Under the pieces are notes generated by a model. It had not been told where the DNA came from. It made no database searches and worked only from the letters and a program-made list of their open reading frames with translations. From positions 96,523,917 through 96,587,916 of the forward strand of contig NC_092346.1 in NCBI RefSeq assembly GCF_963676685.1: DNA of 64,000 bases, in the 5' to 3' direction. Origin of the DNA: Mytilus edulis (taxonomy: Eukaryota > Mollusca > Bivalvia > Mytilida > Mytilidae). The translations under genes and the position numbers were made by a program. Below, in pieces: positions 43,801 through 55,530 of the stretch. Positions within the stretch are counted from its first letter, which is position 1, and the number at the start of each line of letters is the position of its first letter.

Positions 43801-46800
43801 GTACTTTTGTTTTAAATGTTTTCACTGGCATGCACGTATCATATTCAGTTCTCTTTTGATCTACCTTCAGAGAATGTGAAGCGGTAAAAAGTTTGACCCA
43901 CATTAGTAACTTGTAATTTTTCTATAGATTAGCTTAAAGTCATAAGAAACCTCAAATTAATTTTATAACTAAATGGATAGTTTTCATTATACAACTTATG
44001 TACATATACTTTTTTTCTGAGGAAAATTCTTTAATTTGTCCACATTTAGAAGAAGTTTATTTGTTTTTAATTGCTTGCTTCCAGGAAGCAATTCACCGAC
44101 ATATTTTCAGTATGCATAGTGACCTGAGCGTAACCCTCCTCGTAAAAATCCGGCGATCGCAATACGCATGGATCTGTAATTAAAATAAACAATTATCTGA
44201 TTGTACATGTTAAACACGTGCTCAATACTCATGCTTTTTGTTATTTATTTACTATAAGGTGACAATCGGTAAACTTCGGTTTCAAAACACGGCATTTAAT
44301 GAGCAGTCATATTTTTCAAATCATAACAGACAGTAAGAAAAAAAATTGACGATTATACGTTATATTTGCGTAAAAAATGAGATAATCGTGCACAGAGGAC
44401 TAAGTTTATGATATATACATGCATTGGTCCAAGAATTGGATAAACATTTTTTCCTACCATTCACTCGTTTCATATGACTTTAAATTTATTAAAGATAAAA
44501 AAATATAACTATGATGATTTAACTGTATTTACAATTTTGAATAAGCTACTTGTGGTTTTTTTTCATATATTAAATTTTCTATTTAAAAGACATTTAAGCA
44601 CTTTGTTAGGTCGTGCACATATTGGAAGATATGCAAGAAAGTCCCATGTAAGAAAATATGGCTCTAAACATTATGGAAAGAGACATGTTCGAAAATACGG
44701 AGCTAAACGTTATGGAAAAAGACATGTTCGAAAATATGGAGCTAAACGTTATGGAAGGAGACATGTTCGAAAATACAGAGCTAAACGTTATAGAAAGAAA
44801 CATGTTAAAAAATATGGATTGAAACGTTATAGAAGGAAACATGTTCGAAAATACGGAGCTAAACGTTATAGAAAGAAACATGTAAGAAAATATGGATCGA
44901 AACGTTATAGAAGAAAACATGTTCGAAAATACGGAGCTAAACGTTATGGAAAGAGACATGTTCGAAAATACGTAGCTAAACGTTATAGAAAGAAACATGT
45001 AAGAAAATATGGATCGAAACGTTATAGAAGGAAACATGTTCGAAAATACGGAGCTAAACGTTATGGAAAGAGACATGTTCGAAGGTACGGAGCTAAACGT
45101 TATAGAAGGAAACATGTTCGAAAACATGGAGCTAAACGTTATGGAAAGAGACATGTTCGAAAATACGTTGCTAAACGTTATAGAAAGAAACATGTAAGAA
45201 AATATGGATCGAAACGTTATAGAAGGAAACATGTTCGAAAATACGGAGCTAAACGTTATGGAAAGAGACATGTTCGAAGGTACGGAGCTAAACGTTATAG
45301 AAGGAAACATGTTCGAAAACATGGAGCTAAACGTTATGGAAAGAGACATGTTCGAAGGTACGGAGCTAAACGTTATAGAAGGAAGCATGTTCGAAAACAT
45401 GGAGCTAAACGTTATGGAAAGAGACATGTTCGAAGGTACGGAGCTAAACGTTATAGAAGGAGACATGTTCGAAAATACGGCTCTAAACGTTATAGAAAAA
45501 GACATGTTAAAAAATACGGAGCTAAACGTTATGGAAGGAGACATGTACGAAAATACGGCTCTAAACGTTATGGAAAGAGACATGTTCGAAAATACGGAGC
45601 TAAACAATATGGAAAGAGACATGTTCGAAAACACGTCGTACATAGGGTAGATAGACATCACGTCGTATATAAGGTACATAAGCATGTACACAGACATCGA
45701 GTTCTACATGGGCATGTTCACAGGCATCGTGTTTTGCATCGGCATGTTCACAGGCATCGCGTTCTACATCGGCATCATCACAGGCACCGTGTTTTACATA
45801 AGCATGTTCATAGACATAGTGTTTTACATGGACATTTACACAGGCACCGCGTTCGACATGTACACGTTCACTGGCATAAGGTTTTACATGGCCATGTTCA
45901 CAAGCATCTCGTTTTACATAAGCATGTTCATAGACATAGCGTTTTACATGGACATTTACACAGACACCATGTTCGACATGTACACGTTCACGAGCATAAT
46001 GTTCTACATAAGCATGTGCATAAGCATCGCGTTCTACATAAACATGTTCACAAACATCGCGTTTTACATAACCATGTTCATAAACATAGAGTTTTACACA
46101 AGCATGTTCACAATCACCGCGTTCTACATAAACATGTGCACAAACATCATGTTTTACATAATCATGTTCACAAGCACCATGTTCTTCATAAACATGTGCA
46201 CAACCATCGTGTTTTACACTCACATGTTCACAAGCATCGCGTGCTTCATAAACATGTGCACAACCATCGGGTTTTACACTCACATGTTCACAAGCACCGT
46301 GTTCTACATAAACATGTTCACAACCATCGGGTTTTACACTCACATATTCACAAGCATCGCGTTCTACATAAACATGTACATAAACACAATGTTTTACATA
46401 CACATGTTCACAAACATCACGTTCTACACAAACATGTTCACAAGCATCATGTTCTACATAAGCATGTTCACAAACATCACGTTGAACACACACATGTTCA
46501 CAAGCATCATGTTCTGCATAAGCATGTTCATAAACATCACGTTGAACACACACATGTTCACAAGCATCATGTTCTACATAAGCATGTTCACAAACACAAC
46601 GTTGAACATAGGCATGTTCACAGACATCAAGTTGTACACAGACATGTTCACAAACACAACGTTGTACACAAGCATGTTCATAGACACAACGTTGAACACA
46701 CGCATGTTCACAGACATCAAGTTGAACACCGTCATGTTCACAAACATCAAGTTGTACACATTCATGTTCACAGACATGTTGTTGCTCATACGGATATTCA

Positions 46801-49800
46801 CAGACACCAAGCTGCTGTTAATAGACATTTCCACACACACATTTTTGAGGGAAACCTCAATGATGATGGATCAGGATTTGATTTGAGAATAAGACATGGT
46901 ATTATCTACTTTGGAGGTAACAGTAAGTAATTTAATTCACAAATATCTAATGTCATAAAAAATCATTGTCTAAGTTCAACATTGTAAAGGGAAGAGAAAT
47001 TATTCTTTATAAAGTTTATTTTTTATGGCTGGATATTCAAAAATGGTATGAACATATTGGACAGGTGCTACATGTACATGATAAGTCTCAGAAGGTGATT
47101 TGTTGTACAAGTGAGCTGTGTATGTATGTTTGTTTTTTAAATCCTAATACTTTATGGTACTAGTTATACAACTTTTCGGAAAATCGCTTCCTCCTTTATT
47201 ATGTTTACGAAAATGTTCGAAAAGTACAAACGTATTATCGCCTCCATACTGTTGCTTTTGTGTTGTTGAATGTTTAAAAGGCCCTAATGGAGAGTTGTCT
47301 CATTGGCACCCATACCACATCTTCTTATATCTACTAACATACAGATCCAAATCTATAATCTTTATTAATACTGCCTTCGTGAGAATTTTAATTGCAAATT
47401 GACTGCATCACCTTGTGGACTTTTTAATATTGATCATAATAATTTGGACGAAATAACATTGTACACCAATTATTCACATCACGTTTTTATATGGACGGGG
47501 ACAATTACATTGTTTTAATACATCGTTCAAATAAACATGAAGTGAAATTCATGACTATTAACACTTAAATAGTATATCAGACTTGTTTGCCTAAAAAGAA
47601 GTAAATGTTATGCATTGTATGCGAAACGGAAATGTATGAATTATCTTCCAGAATGTGTATCTGAAAAAATCTATTTTGTCTGAAGATGGGTTTTTTTAAA
47701 GTTATTCCTAGCCCATTTTTAAAATTTAACTTACTTACCCAGATAAAACTGCTATTATTGTCATATTTCATCGATTACTGCTAACGTTCAAAATATATTT
47801 TTCGCGTAAAGATATGGCTGGTGATTCTCTTCTAAGAAAAAGGTACGATAATATAAGTTATCTACGAATATGAACCGTCTTAGTCTAAATCTGGCAAAGG
47901 CTGATAACTGAAGTTATGTCATGTTCATTCAATGTAGAGTTCATGTTCAGCAACAAAACAGTGGGAACACAAATGATTGGAAAATTTAAAATTGATTATA
48001 TGAATCTTCAGTCCATAGCTAGTGCATAGATCTGTTTCCTTGTACTTATTTTGTTTTACCTTAAGCCATATTAGGGCTGTTCAACGTGGGTACTTACTTA
48101 TGTATTTTATTATCGGTATTTTGGTCTCAAGCATCACTAAAAAGGACAATGATTATCAAAAATTGCATCTGTATTTTAACGAGGTACTGTTATTGAAACA
48201 AATTGACTTACCTTTTGCTGTTTTTCTATGTAAACGGTAAAATAGCTGCATATCAATTTCTTATCATTTCAAAACTGAATTAACTATTTTATAATTTCTA
48301 TTCAGCATACCGTCTAAGTGGTAGTCGACGAAGATTTATGAGACTTTGGCAGGAATGTCTTGAACTATACGGTGACGGCAACGAATGTCTTGTGCAGTTA
48401 GGAAACCAACATCTATATTCGAGTATCCAAGGTATATTTACTTTAAACTGTTTTCTGGCAGTTAACACGATAATGTCCACGTTTTCAAATCTCAAACAGT
48501 TCAACATCATTATTTGTCGAAACTTATAAAAATACAAGGCTTTTAATTTTACACAGCCCACACGCGTTTTGTATTTGATTTGGCTTCACAATTGATTTAT
48601 TTTAAATGCTACTGATGAGTTTATGGTACACGAAACGTGCGTGGTGCATATAAAATTATAAGTCCAGTATGTTAAATATTTTGTAGTAACATAAGGGATA
48701 GATAACCATTGATGTTTCATTTTATTTTACCAGCTAATCGTTTTATGAACAGTAAAACAATCATTGGATTAAATGATATCATCGTGTTATAAACCAAACA
48801 AGTTTAATTGCAAGTTTTTTTCAGTGGTAGTTTTAAATAAATAAAATGTATTTACAATGTCTGAAATATTAAACTAATTTACACGATTTTTAGAAACAGG
48901 ACATAAAGAGAGACTCGCCAACCTTTTTGTCTGTTCCGTAGCGCGTACGAATTCATTTTATATTTCCGACGGTGTAAAATGTTCATGAGCAGGAGCCCTT
49001 TAATTCAGTGGTTGTCGTTTGTTTATGTGTTACATATTTGTTTTCGTTCATTTTTTTTCATATAAATAAGGCCGTTAGTTTTCTCGTTTGATTTGTTTTG
49101 CATTGTTTTTCAAGGCTTTTTATAGCTGACCATGCGGTATGAGCTTTGCTCATTGTTGGAGGCCGTACGGTGACCTATATTTGTTAATTTCTGTGTCATT
49201 TTGGTCTCCTGTGGACGGTTGTCTCATTGCCAATCATACCACATCATACTTTTTTATATGTAACGTTTTATCATGCACTTTACACCGGCACTTGAAGATT
49301 TAGTTGTTTGAATCCGAATAGTTGTAAACATTTTCATAGAATTAGACATAGTATAAACCCGAACTTCGAAGAGGACCCCAAAATGAACTGTTACACAATA
49401 CAAATACTCACATGATTGCTTGTTCTACAAGGAATCATGGATAACGGAGGCATGACAAGTACAGCTATATGAAAAATAATGTTTGCACCTGTTATTTGCA
49501 CAATATTTTGATGGATACAGTAATACATTTTGTATTCTCTAATCAAACTTATCGAACTTATAGCGTTTTTGAGGATCAAATATTTACGTCATGGCAGCAA
49601 ACATCCAAATACGCAGTTTTATTCGTAAAATCATGCATTTAAATATGATTTGGGCCAATAATAATTAAAATGAATAAAAACGATAATGTAACTCATATGA
49701 AGACTGCTGTTCTTTACAATCATGACAAGATCTTCAATGACGTACCCAACGGCTAAGGTGAAGGTCTTAATCTTTTGTTTCATGTGAATGTTGTTTGCTC

Positions 49801-52800
49801 TATGGTCGGATTGTTGTCGCTTTGACACATTCCCCATTTCCTTTCTCAATTTTATTATTGGGAAGGGGTGGGGTGGTGATGGTTCAATAAAATCCATAGA
49901 ATTTATCAAAATATAGTTCGAATCATGCTTTATTCCAAATTATAATAAAAGTATATTTCACCGGTATTTTTGTCATGAAACAGGTTGTGCAAAAGTGTCA
50001 GATTTTGTATAGATAATGCATGGGGAATCCAACTTTGAGTGATAAAAATAAACTAAACAATCGACTTTAAAGATAAAAAGTTAGAATAAAGCTTGCTTTC
50101 AGATAAGAAAAAGAAAAACATGGGGCACCGGACTTGTGTTCTTGCTACATATTAAAACAGGTAAATTTACAACACTCTCTATTATAAAAAAAAACTTAAT
50201 CTGTGTTACCAGCAATACTAACTAAGTTATTTCTTCTTTTATGGCAAAGTCGAAAGAAAAAAATATGAATCAAACAAAAACATCGTTTTTTTTATTTTAA
50301 AATACAGCCATTAATATGGTATAACACATAATTTCTCTATTCTCTATTTTCCACTACTTTCTCCATAAAGAGATGACAGTATCTTGTTAGAAAATGACAT
50401 TTGTTTTCCATACGTTTGATGTGTTTGAGCTCTCGACTTTCCATTTGATAAGAAACAATTTGAAGGTCCCTGAGAGTTTGTTATTTTTGAAAAAAGCAAG
50501 TTAAAAGGCCAAAGTACGAAGTTGAATAGTATTGATTACCGGAAATTCTCAAAGTTTTGATCAAAACCAGCGAAGTTTATTCCTTCCGATGTAGAAATTC
50601 TATTATTTTACATACACACACTTTGAAATGTTGTTAATAGTTAACTTATAAATATGACCAAAGCATTGTTATTTCTTGACAAAACAATATTGCTGACAAC
50701 TTGACTGCATATATCATTAGGGTGAAAATCTCCACCCACAGTACATGGCATAGATCCCATTGTTGTAAAATGATAGATATCAAGCCTATAATAAAAACTA
50801 TACACTTAGAGTCCTAATATTCAAATTGATAAGGATAAATTGTTTTAACTTAATTGGTAGTAGACAGCTACGTGTAACCAGGCATTTTATTTCTTGAAAC
50901 AGTTCGAAATAATAATAAAAAACATATGTTAAATAGTTTACCTTGTGTAAACATATTGTTTGTTCGTATTTATGAAACAACACATTTAAATATTGGTATC
51001 TCTTGAAAAACAAAGTACATGAGTACACCTAAACAAAATTAGTACATATAGGTGAGAGATTAATTAATCAAGTAATTGCAATTTGAATTAAACTCAATAA
51101 TCATCTTTATAACATATTTTATTTTCACGACATTTAAGTTTCAGCAACTGGTTTTATTGATGCAGATATTGTCTTTGATAAAAATACCAAATGCTATTGT
51201 CAAAAGTTCAGGAAAAGTTCCTATTTCAATATTATATCAATGAACTTAAAGAAATAATAAACTGGTGTAATGATAATTGAGAGAGCAGTAATAGCAAAAT
51301 ATTGACTGTTGTACCCCTAGTTTTGGCAATTTTACCCATAAAGTCTGTTTGTTTTGTTCACACATCGTTTTCAACATAATGGAATGTTATTATACTGTCA
51401 TACAAGTGTGAGGTTTAGCTAGCAATAAACCAGGATAAGTCCACCATTATCTTAATACGAAAATGCATGTACCAAGTCCTGAGTATGACACGTGTCCATT
51501 CATAAGATGTGTAAGAGCTTTTAATTTTGCTATTAGATTAGGAACTGTCCGTTTGGAATTTTCCTCGAATTTGAGTATCATTGTAATTTTACTTTTTAAT
51601 ACATTTCTTGTCAGCGTAAACAGAAGTACATGTATAATAAGAAGTATGTAAACATTTGCATACTTTGAAACAAACCCGATAATTGTAGGCTATTGTGAGT
51701 TAAAATTAAAATCACAAAAATACTGAACTCAGCGGAAAATCTAATCGGAAATATAAAAAAGAAGATGTGGTATGATTGCCAATGAGACAACTATCCACAA
51801 AAGACCAAAATGAGTCCATAATCACATGTCAAAATCAAATGACAAAACACATCAAAAACGAATGGACAAGAGCTGTCCTATATCTGACTTGGTACAGGCA
51901 AAATCAAATGTAGAAAATGGTGGATTAAACCTGGTTTTATAGCGCCAAACCGCTCACTTTGATGACAGTCTCATCAAATTCCGTTATATTTACAATGATG
52001 CGTGAACTAAACAGACATAATAAAATAGTCAAAATATGGGTACAACAGTCATCATCTTGTAATAATTTGAAAAGGAACAATTTAACAGAACACAAAAACA
52101 TCTATCTACAAACACATTCATTGGTGTGGGTGTCTGACGTCAGGAAATTTTATACGTCACATATATTTGTCGTTTAGTGTATATACAAACAATTTTAAGA
52201 TTTCACATGGGCAATGTTAGCATACAGGGTTAAAAAATCAAAAGTATGTAAGAATTAATTTCAGAAATAGACCGAGATTTAAAATAGTCCAAAAGTTATA
52301 TAGAATTTATAAGAATCCACAAATAGTTCATTCCACTACGGGATTGAATAATTTTGACGTTTGTGATTCAACGTATTTTCTAATTCATATATATTACTGC
52401 TTATCACCATTGCATAACAAAATCATATTATTCAGTTTCTCCGTGTTGCTTGGTGCGTTCCGGGTTCAGAGTGTTTATTCAGAATCATGTATTTTTATAT
52501 TGTTATGTGCATTGTGTATACATTAATACTTATAAGTTACTTAATTTGCATTTTACCGGAAAAGTTTGAACGGGTTATTATGTTTTCTGTACTGTACTAT
52601 CAACTACAAAAATGTTGCTTTTGATATCGGAAAATGCCTGAACCATATCAGAAATAGAACAGTTGTTTTTCTCGTCGTTTCTTTTGTTGGTGTTGACAGT
52701 TTGAATGGAATTCCCTCTCTTTAAATTCACCTCGGGTATGCATTTTTATAATATCATTTCTTTTTATGTTTCAGGTCATGCTAGTACTTCATTGCCTTCT

Positions 52801-53298
52801 GATCTAAATAATGTCAACGACATTGCGCAGTCTACAGATGGTGACTTCAACGACTTTGCAGATAATGGTAATGATGGCGCTGCTCCCATTGCAGAAGATT
52901 ATGTCGACAACATCGCAAAGACTGCACATAGCCATGCTAAGGATGTTGCTCAAATTGCCGATGATCATGTAAACGACGTTGCTCAGACCGCAAATGGTCA
53001 TGTCAACGATATTGCAAAGACCGCGGATGATCATGTCAACGACATCGATGATGTAGCAAACAGCCATGTTGGACGAGTAAAAGGAGTTGCAAAAAAACAT
53101 CTTTATGGTTTAAACAAAGCAATTGGTAAACACATCCAGACTTTGAAAGAAGTATCATACAATGGTCCAGATTATAATGACAAGGACCAAGAAAAGTATA
53201 ATGCAAAAGTTGCAGTGGTGTCAAACAAAGGCAGTTTTAATGACAAAGTGCCAGTATTATCTAGCGAAGGATATTATAATGAAGGAGACGTGTACTGA
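40850..53298 (+). CDS. fp-4: Foot protein 4-like, copy B, with an added cationic Tyr-rich array
   Basis: Exons 40850-40895, 41535-41576, 43608-43760, 44610-46922, 48306-48431 and 52775-53298 join in phase 1 to 3204 nt, or 1067 residues. In order: signal peptide (MKCGLFTILLVLTVLG, then VVVAES); a basic linker; five His/Arg/Ser/Tyr decapeptides (residues ~31-80); about 25 units of KRHVRKYGAKRYG type (~91-422); 38 His-rich decapeptides (~437-816); the two-Cys module (~852-894); 11-residue repeats; and a tail ending EGYYNEGDVY. The His-rich, Cys and 11-mer parts match gene A. The Lys/Arg/Tyr array is not in A nor, as far as I recall, in published mcfp-4. Its Tyr are candidates for conversion to Dopa. 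A byssal junction role is inferred from homology. Confidence 0.85.
41535..41576 (+). CDS. fp-4: fp-4 B exon 2: end of signal peptide, basic linker
   Basis: After acceptor TTTTTTCAG it reads VVVAES then YGRRHRGG, with donor A before GTATGT. It is six bases shorter than the A exon and opposite in charge. Confidence 0.8.
41609..41743. repeat. Palindrome in gene B intron 2
   Basis: GCCTTTTTTAAGGAATTTAT pairs with ATAAATTCCTTTAAAAAGGC; GTGTATAAAC pairs with GTTTATACAC; the inner stem is CACTCACAAA and TTTGTGAGTG. The loop contains ATCCGAAGGACTT. Confidence 0.85.
41970..42250. mobile_element. MITE with TTAA ends
   Basis: TTAAGGTGGTACC and GGTACCACCTTAA are perfect inverted ends with TTAA at each edge, the target preference of piggyBac-type elements. 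It is 281 bp with no coding capacity and lies in gene B intron 2. The family assignment is inference. Confidence 0.75.
42251..43444. other. Gene B intron 2, non-coding
   Basis: Contains a 140-codon hydrophobic open frame (42983-43405) with no recognisable domain. The sequence resembles a diverged R1-type repeat (AATTCAGTGGTTG wording), so it is not supported as a gene. Confidence 0.45.
43445..43543. repeat. Palindrome just upstream of fp-4 B exon 3
   Basis: GTCAATACG and CGTATTGAC outer ends, CCTGTTAGATTATATTG pairing with CAATATAATCTGAACAGG, and a loop with CGGACTTCGTCCG. It ends 64 bp before the exon 3 acceptor. Confidence 0.85.
43608..43760 (+). CDS. fp-4: fp-4 B exon 3: His/Arg/Ser/Tyr decapeptides (not found in A)
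   Basis: 153 nt between acceptor GTTTATAG and donor GTAAGA, open in the phase required by both neighbours. It encodes five related decapeptides: HKSVSRHRSY, HKSVSRHRIY, HKRISRHRTY, HKRVSHRHSY, KRRVYHHRNY. It keeps the phase, so it could be skipped without frame loss. No counterpart is seen in gene A intron 2, although A exon 3 begins with a loosely similar HKSHYERAITHR. Confidence 0.75.
43761..44609. other. Gene B intron 3
   Basis: AT-rich, no repeat recognised. The last ~135 bases are open in the exon 4 frame but follow no acceptor that would keep the phase better than the one at 44608-44609. Confidence 0.5.
44610..46922 (+). CDS. fp-4: fp-4 B exon 4: 13-mer array then His-rich decapeptide array
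   Basis: 2313 nt after acceptor TTTGTTAG, donor A before GTAAGT. 44639-45634 holds about 25 units of a 39-bp repeat coding GKRHVRKYGAKRY, with variants RRKHVRKYG, RKKHVRKYG and RRYG. Some units are grouped into a 195-bp five-unit block copied twice and then 78-bp pairs. A short bridge (HVVHRVDRHHVVYKV) leads to 38 decapeptides, 45677-46816, and the same IFEGNLNDDGSGFDLRIRH end as A. The open frame extends upstream to 44474, but the part before 44610 is intronic. The long minus-strand frames here are repeat artefacts. Confidence 0.88.
46923..48305. other. Gene B intron 4
   Basis: The first ~190 bp and the last ~770 bp align with gene A intron 3. The central ~2.2 kb repeat of A is absent. A partial R1 copy lies at 47280-47332. 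Confidence 0.6.
48306..48431 (+). CDS. fp-4: fp-4 B exon 5: two-cysteine module
   Basis: 126 nt, acceptor TATTCAG, donor G before GTATAT. TYRLSGSRRRFMRLWQECLE then LYGDGNECLVQLGNQHLYSS. Both Cys and the aromatic residues match gene A. Confidence 0.85.
48432..52774. other. Gene B intron 5
   Basis: Aligns in blocks with gene A intron 4 (48.58-49.56, 51.13-51.70, 52.38-52.77 kb) but lacks A's insertions. It has R1 at 49120-49255, an R3 end at 49800-49862, inverted R1 at 51757-51830, and the dispersed repeat GACTTGGTACAGGCAAAATC at 51.83-52.03 kb. 49.87-51.1 kb shows nothing recognisable. Confidence 0.5.
52775..53298 (+). CDS. fp-4: fp-4 B exon 6: 11-residue repeats and C-terminus
   Basis: After acceptor TATGTTTCAG it encodes the same lead-in as A, then 11-mers EDYVDNIAKTA, HSHAKDVAQIA, DDHVNDVAQTA, NGHVNDIAKTA, DDHVNDIDDVA, NSHVGRVKGVA, KKHLYGLNKAI and GKHIQTLKEVS. 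It is 168 nt (56 codons) shorter than A exon 5, because the His/Lys/Glu-rich stretch is missing in frame. The TGA is at 53296-53298. Confidence 0.88.
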
Positions 53299-54045
53299 TA
53301 CAAAGTAGTAAGCTGGTAAATGTTTTGTCAATTTTACATTTCTGACTTTCTTTTCAATCTATTTTTAGAATTAAAGGAAATACTACAAATACTACAAACA
53401 GTTATCTTCATTAACCCTATTAAGAATATGAGATAAAATGGTCTGTTAAGCTTGATGTTGATAACACAAATTATAATTGTAATTTGGCCTAAATCAATGG
53501 ATACAGAAAGAACACAATTTATCTTCTTGAATTTCATTTTAAAAACAGAAGCTTCATATATGTTTGCGTACGATAATATGTTAATTAGTGAAAACCACTA
53601 AAAAGATTGGTCCGAATTGCAAACACGGAAAAATAAGAAGGAATTTTCGATAGATGTTTGAAGGGCGAAATATACCACAGTGACATTCAAGTTCATAGAT
53701 CAAAAGAAACTAACAACGCAATGGCTAAAAAGGAAAATACAAACATACAAATAATAGTACACAAGACACAACATAAAAAACTAAAGACTTAGCAACAGAA
53801 GGTGACGTTAATACAGAAACAATATCTAACAACTATGTTTTCGTAAATACAGAAACAATATCTAACAACTATGTTTTCTTATTTAAATAATCTATAATCT
53901 ACTGAAATAATACATATGACCTAAACCATTCTGAAATTTTCTTTTCTTACAGAAATTTATAAAAGGCGAGGGTGAGGCGATTCAAGAAATAAATGATATT
54001 TCATTTCATCTGATGTCTTAATCATTCTTTTCCATTAAACATATA
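53299..54045 (+). other. fp-4 B 3'UTR with an intron
   Basis: Donor GTAAAT after 53315, again 17 nt past the stop. Acceptor CTTTTCTTACAG, last exon from 53953. AATAAA (53988-53993) and ATTAAA (54034-54039) follow. The intron (637 bp) carries an inverted R2 fragment and two units of the 36-bp minisatellite (53807-53878). Confidence 0.6.
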
Positions 54046-54084
54046 ATGTATGAATATCAGATATCCCAAATTTATATGATAAAA

Positions 54085-54565
54085 AGAAAAATCACAAAAA
54101 TAATCATCTCCCAGGAAAACTAAAAACGGAGAGTCGCTAATCAAATGACAATATTAAAAGCTCAAACACATAGCACGAATGGATAACAACTGTCATATTC
54201 CTGACTTGGTACAGGCATATTCTTATGTAGGAAATGGTTGACTAAACCTGCTTTTAAAGCTGGCTAAACCACTCACTTGTATGGCAGTCGCATCAAATTC
54301 CCTTAATTTGACAATGATGTGATAACAAAAGAAACAGATATAATAGGTACAAATTTCAAAAATAGGGATACAGCAGTCAACATAGTCTTAATCTTAATAA
54401 TTATAAAACAAACAAATATTTTAAAACGAAGCACAAAAAGGCACATAGACAAAGCACATTTATTTAGCAAAATTAAAAAACAAGAATACAAACATTAGCA
54501 TAATAACATAATTTGATATGTAAGAGCCACGTCATATTTATCAAAGAAACACTAAAAGACATACC
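54085..54565 (+). repeat. Dispersed repeat R4 (CATATTCCTGACTTGGTACA family)
   Basis: Starts AATCACAAAAATAATCATCT and runs through CTCACTTGTATGGCAGTCGC and CAGCAGTCAACAT. Related copies lie at 37.29-37.46, 51.83-52.03, 58.43-58.57 and 60.48-60.56 kb. Non-coding. Confidence 0.65.
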
Positions 54566-54569
54566 GTAA

Positions 54570-55185
54570 CGGTACCCAAATGCACCGAGTACCCAAATTG
54601 CACCTATTTAGAAAAAATAGCAGCGAAAATTATACAAGATTTCCTAGAGACTAAACAATTTATATTTGCTTTAATTGATACTATGCACTTCTTTCAACAT
54701 AGGTTTATATATTTAGATATACACAAACCGTTTACAGTATTTATCAAAAGAGGCAGTATGTACCGAAAAAGCAAAATGTACGAAAACGTCGCCATGCGAC
54801 ATCATCAAACGTCATCTCTTTAAAATTAGCAAAAACAAAATGTTTAAGGTCTCCACTTCTTAAAAAATGAAGAGTAAGCATGAGGTAATATCCAATAGTT
54901 CAATATTTTTGAAGAAATGAAACAAAAGCACAGTTATTCGACTTTTGACGATGCGATTTTAAGCATGGATGCAATTTGGGTACTCCTTATTACAGGATCA
55001 TTGATGGTTTGGAGGTCAGATGAGACCAATTTTTCTATGATTCCATATGGATTAAAAATAAAAAAAGTGAAACCATATAGGAAATTATGATACTTCTACA
55101 AAATAAACACAAAATGAAAACTTTTGTCTGGAGCAGAAATAAACGTGGGTTCAAAAACTGTCAAAATAGGTGCAATTTGGGTACC
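54570..55185. mobile_element. MITE with GGTACCCAAATTGCACC ends
   Basis: ACCCAAATTGCACCTATTT near the left end and AAATAGGTGCAATTTGGGT near the right are inverted repeats, each next to GGTACC-type words. An internal GATGCAATTTGGGTACT is a third copy. No ORF. It splits repeat R4. Confidence 0.65.
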
Positions 55186-55339
55186 CTCACGTCAAAGACA
55201 AAGCACATTAGCCAAAATGAAAGACAAGAATACAAAAAAACTATTATAGAACAATAACACAATGACGGGATGTAAAAGTACAGAGCCACGTCATATGTAT
55301 CAAAGAAACACTAAAAGGCATATAGATAAAGCACAATAT

Positions 55340-55530
55340 TATCTGCTTACCCTTCCGGAGCACCTGAGATCACCCCTACTTTTTGGTCGGGTTCGTATTG
55401 TTTATTCTTTAGTTTTCTATGTTGTGTCATGTGTACTATTGTTTGTCTGTTTGTCTTTTACATTTTTAGCCATGGCGTTGTCAGTTTATTTTAGATTTAT
55501 GAGTTTGACTGTTTCTTTGATATCTATTAG
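55340..55530 (+). repeat. R2 tail repeat
   Basis: CTTACCCTTCCGGAGCACCT, GGTCGGGTTCGTATTG and GCCATGGCGTTGTCAGTTTA mark the tail that follows Penelope-like fragments elsewhere. No RT part is attached here. Confidence 0.65.

Noticed and set aside
44606..46553. Long minus-strand frames (363 and 317 codons) and short alternative plus frames over gene B exon 4
   Set aside because: Repeat shadows. The 39-bp and 30-bp units keep several frames open. Spliced continuity supports only the plus frame coding KRHVRKYG and HVHKHRVL.
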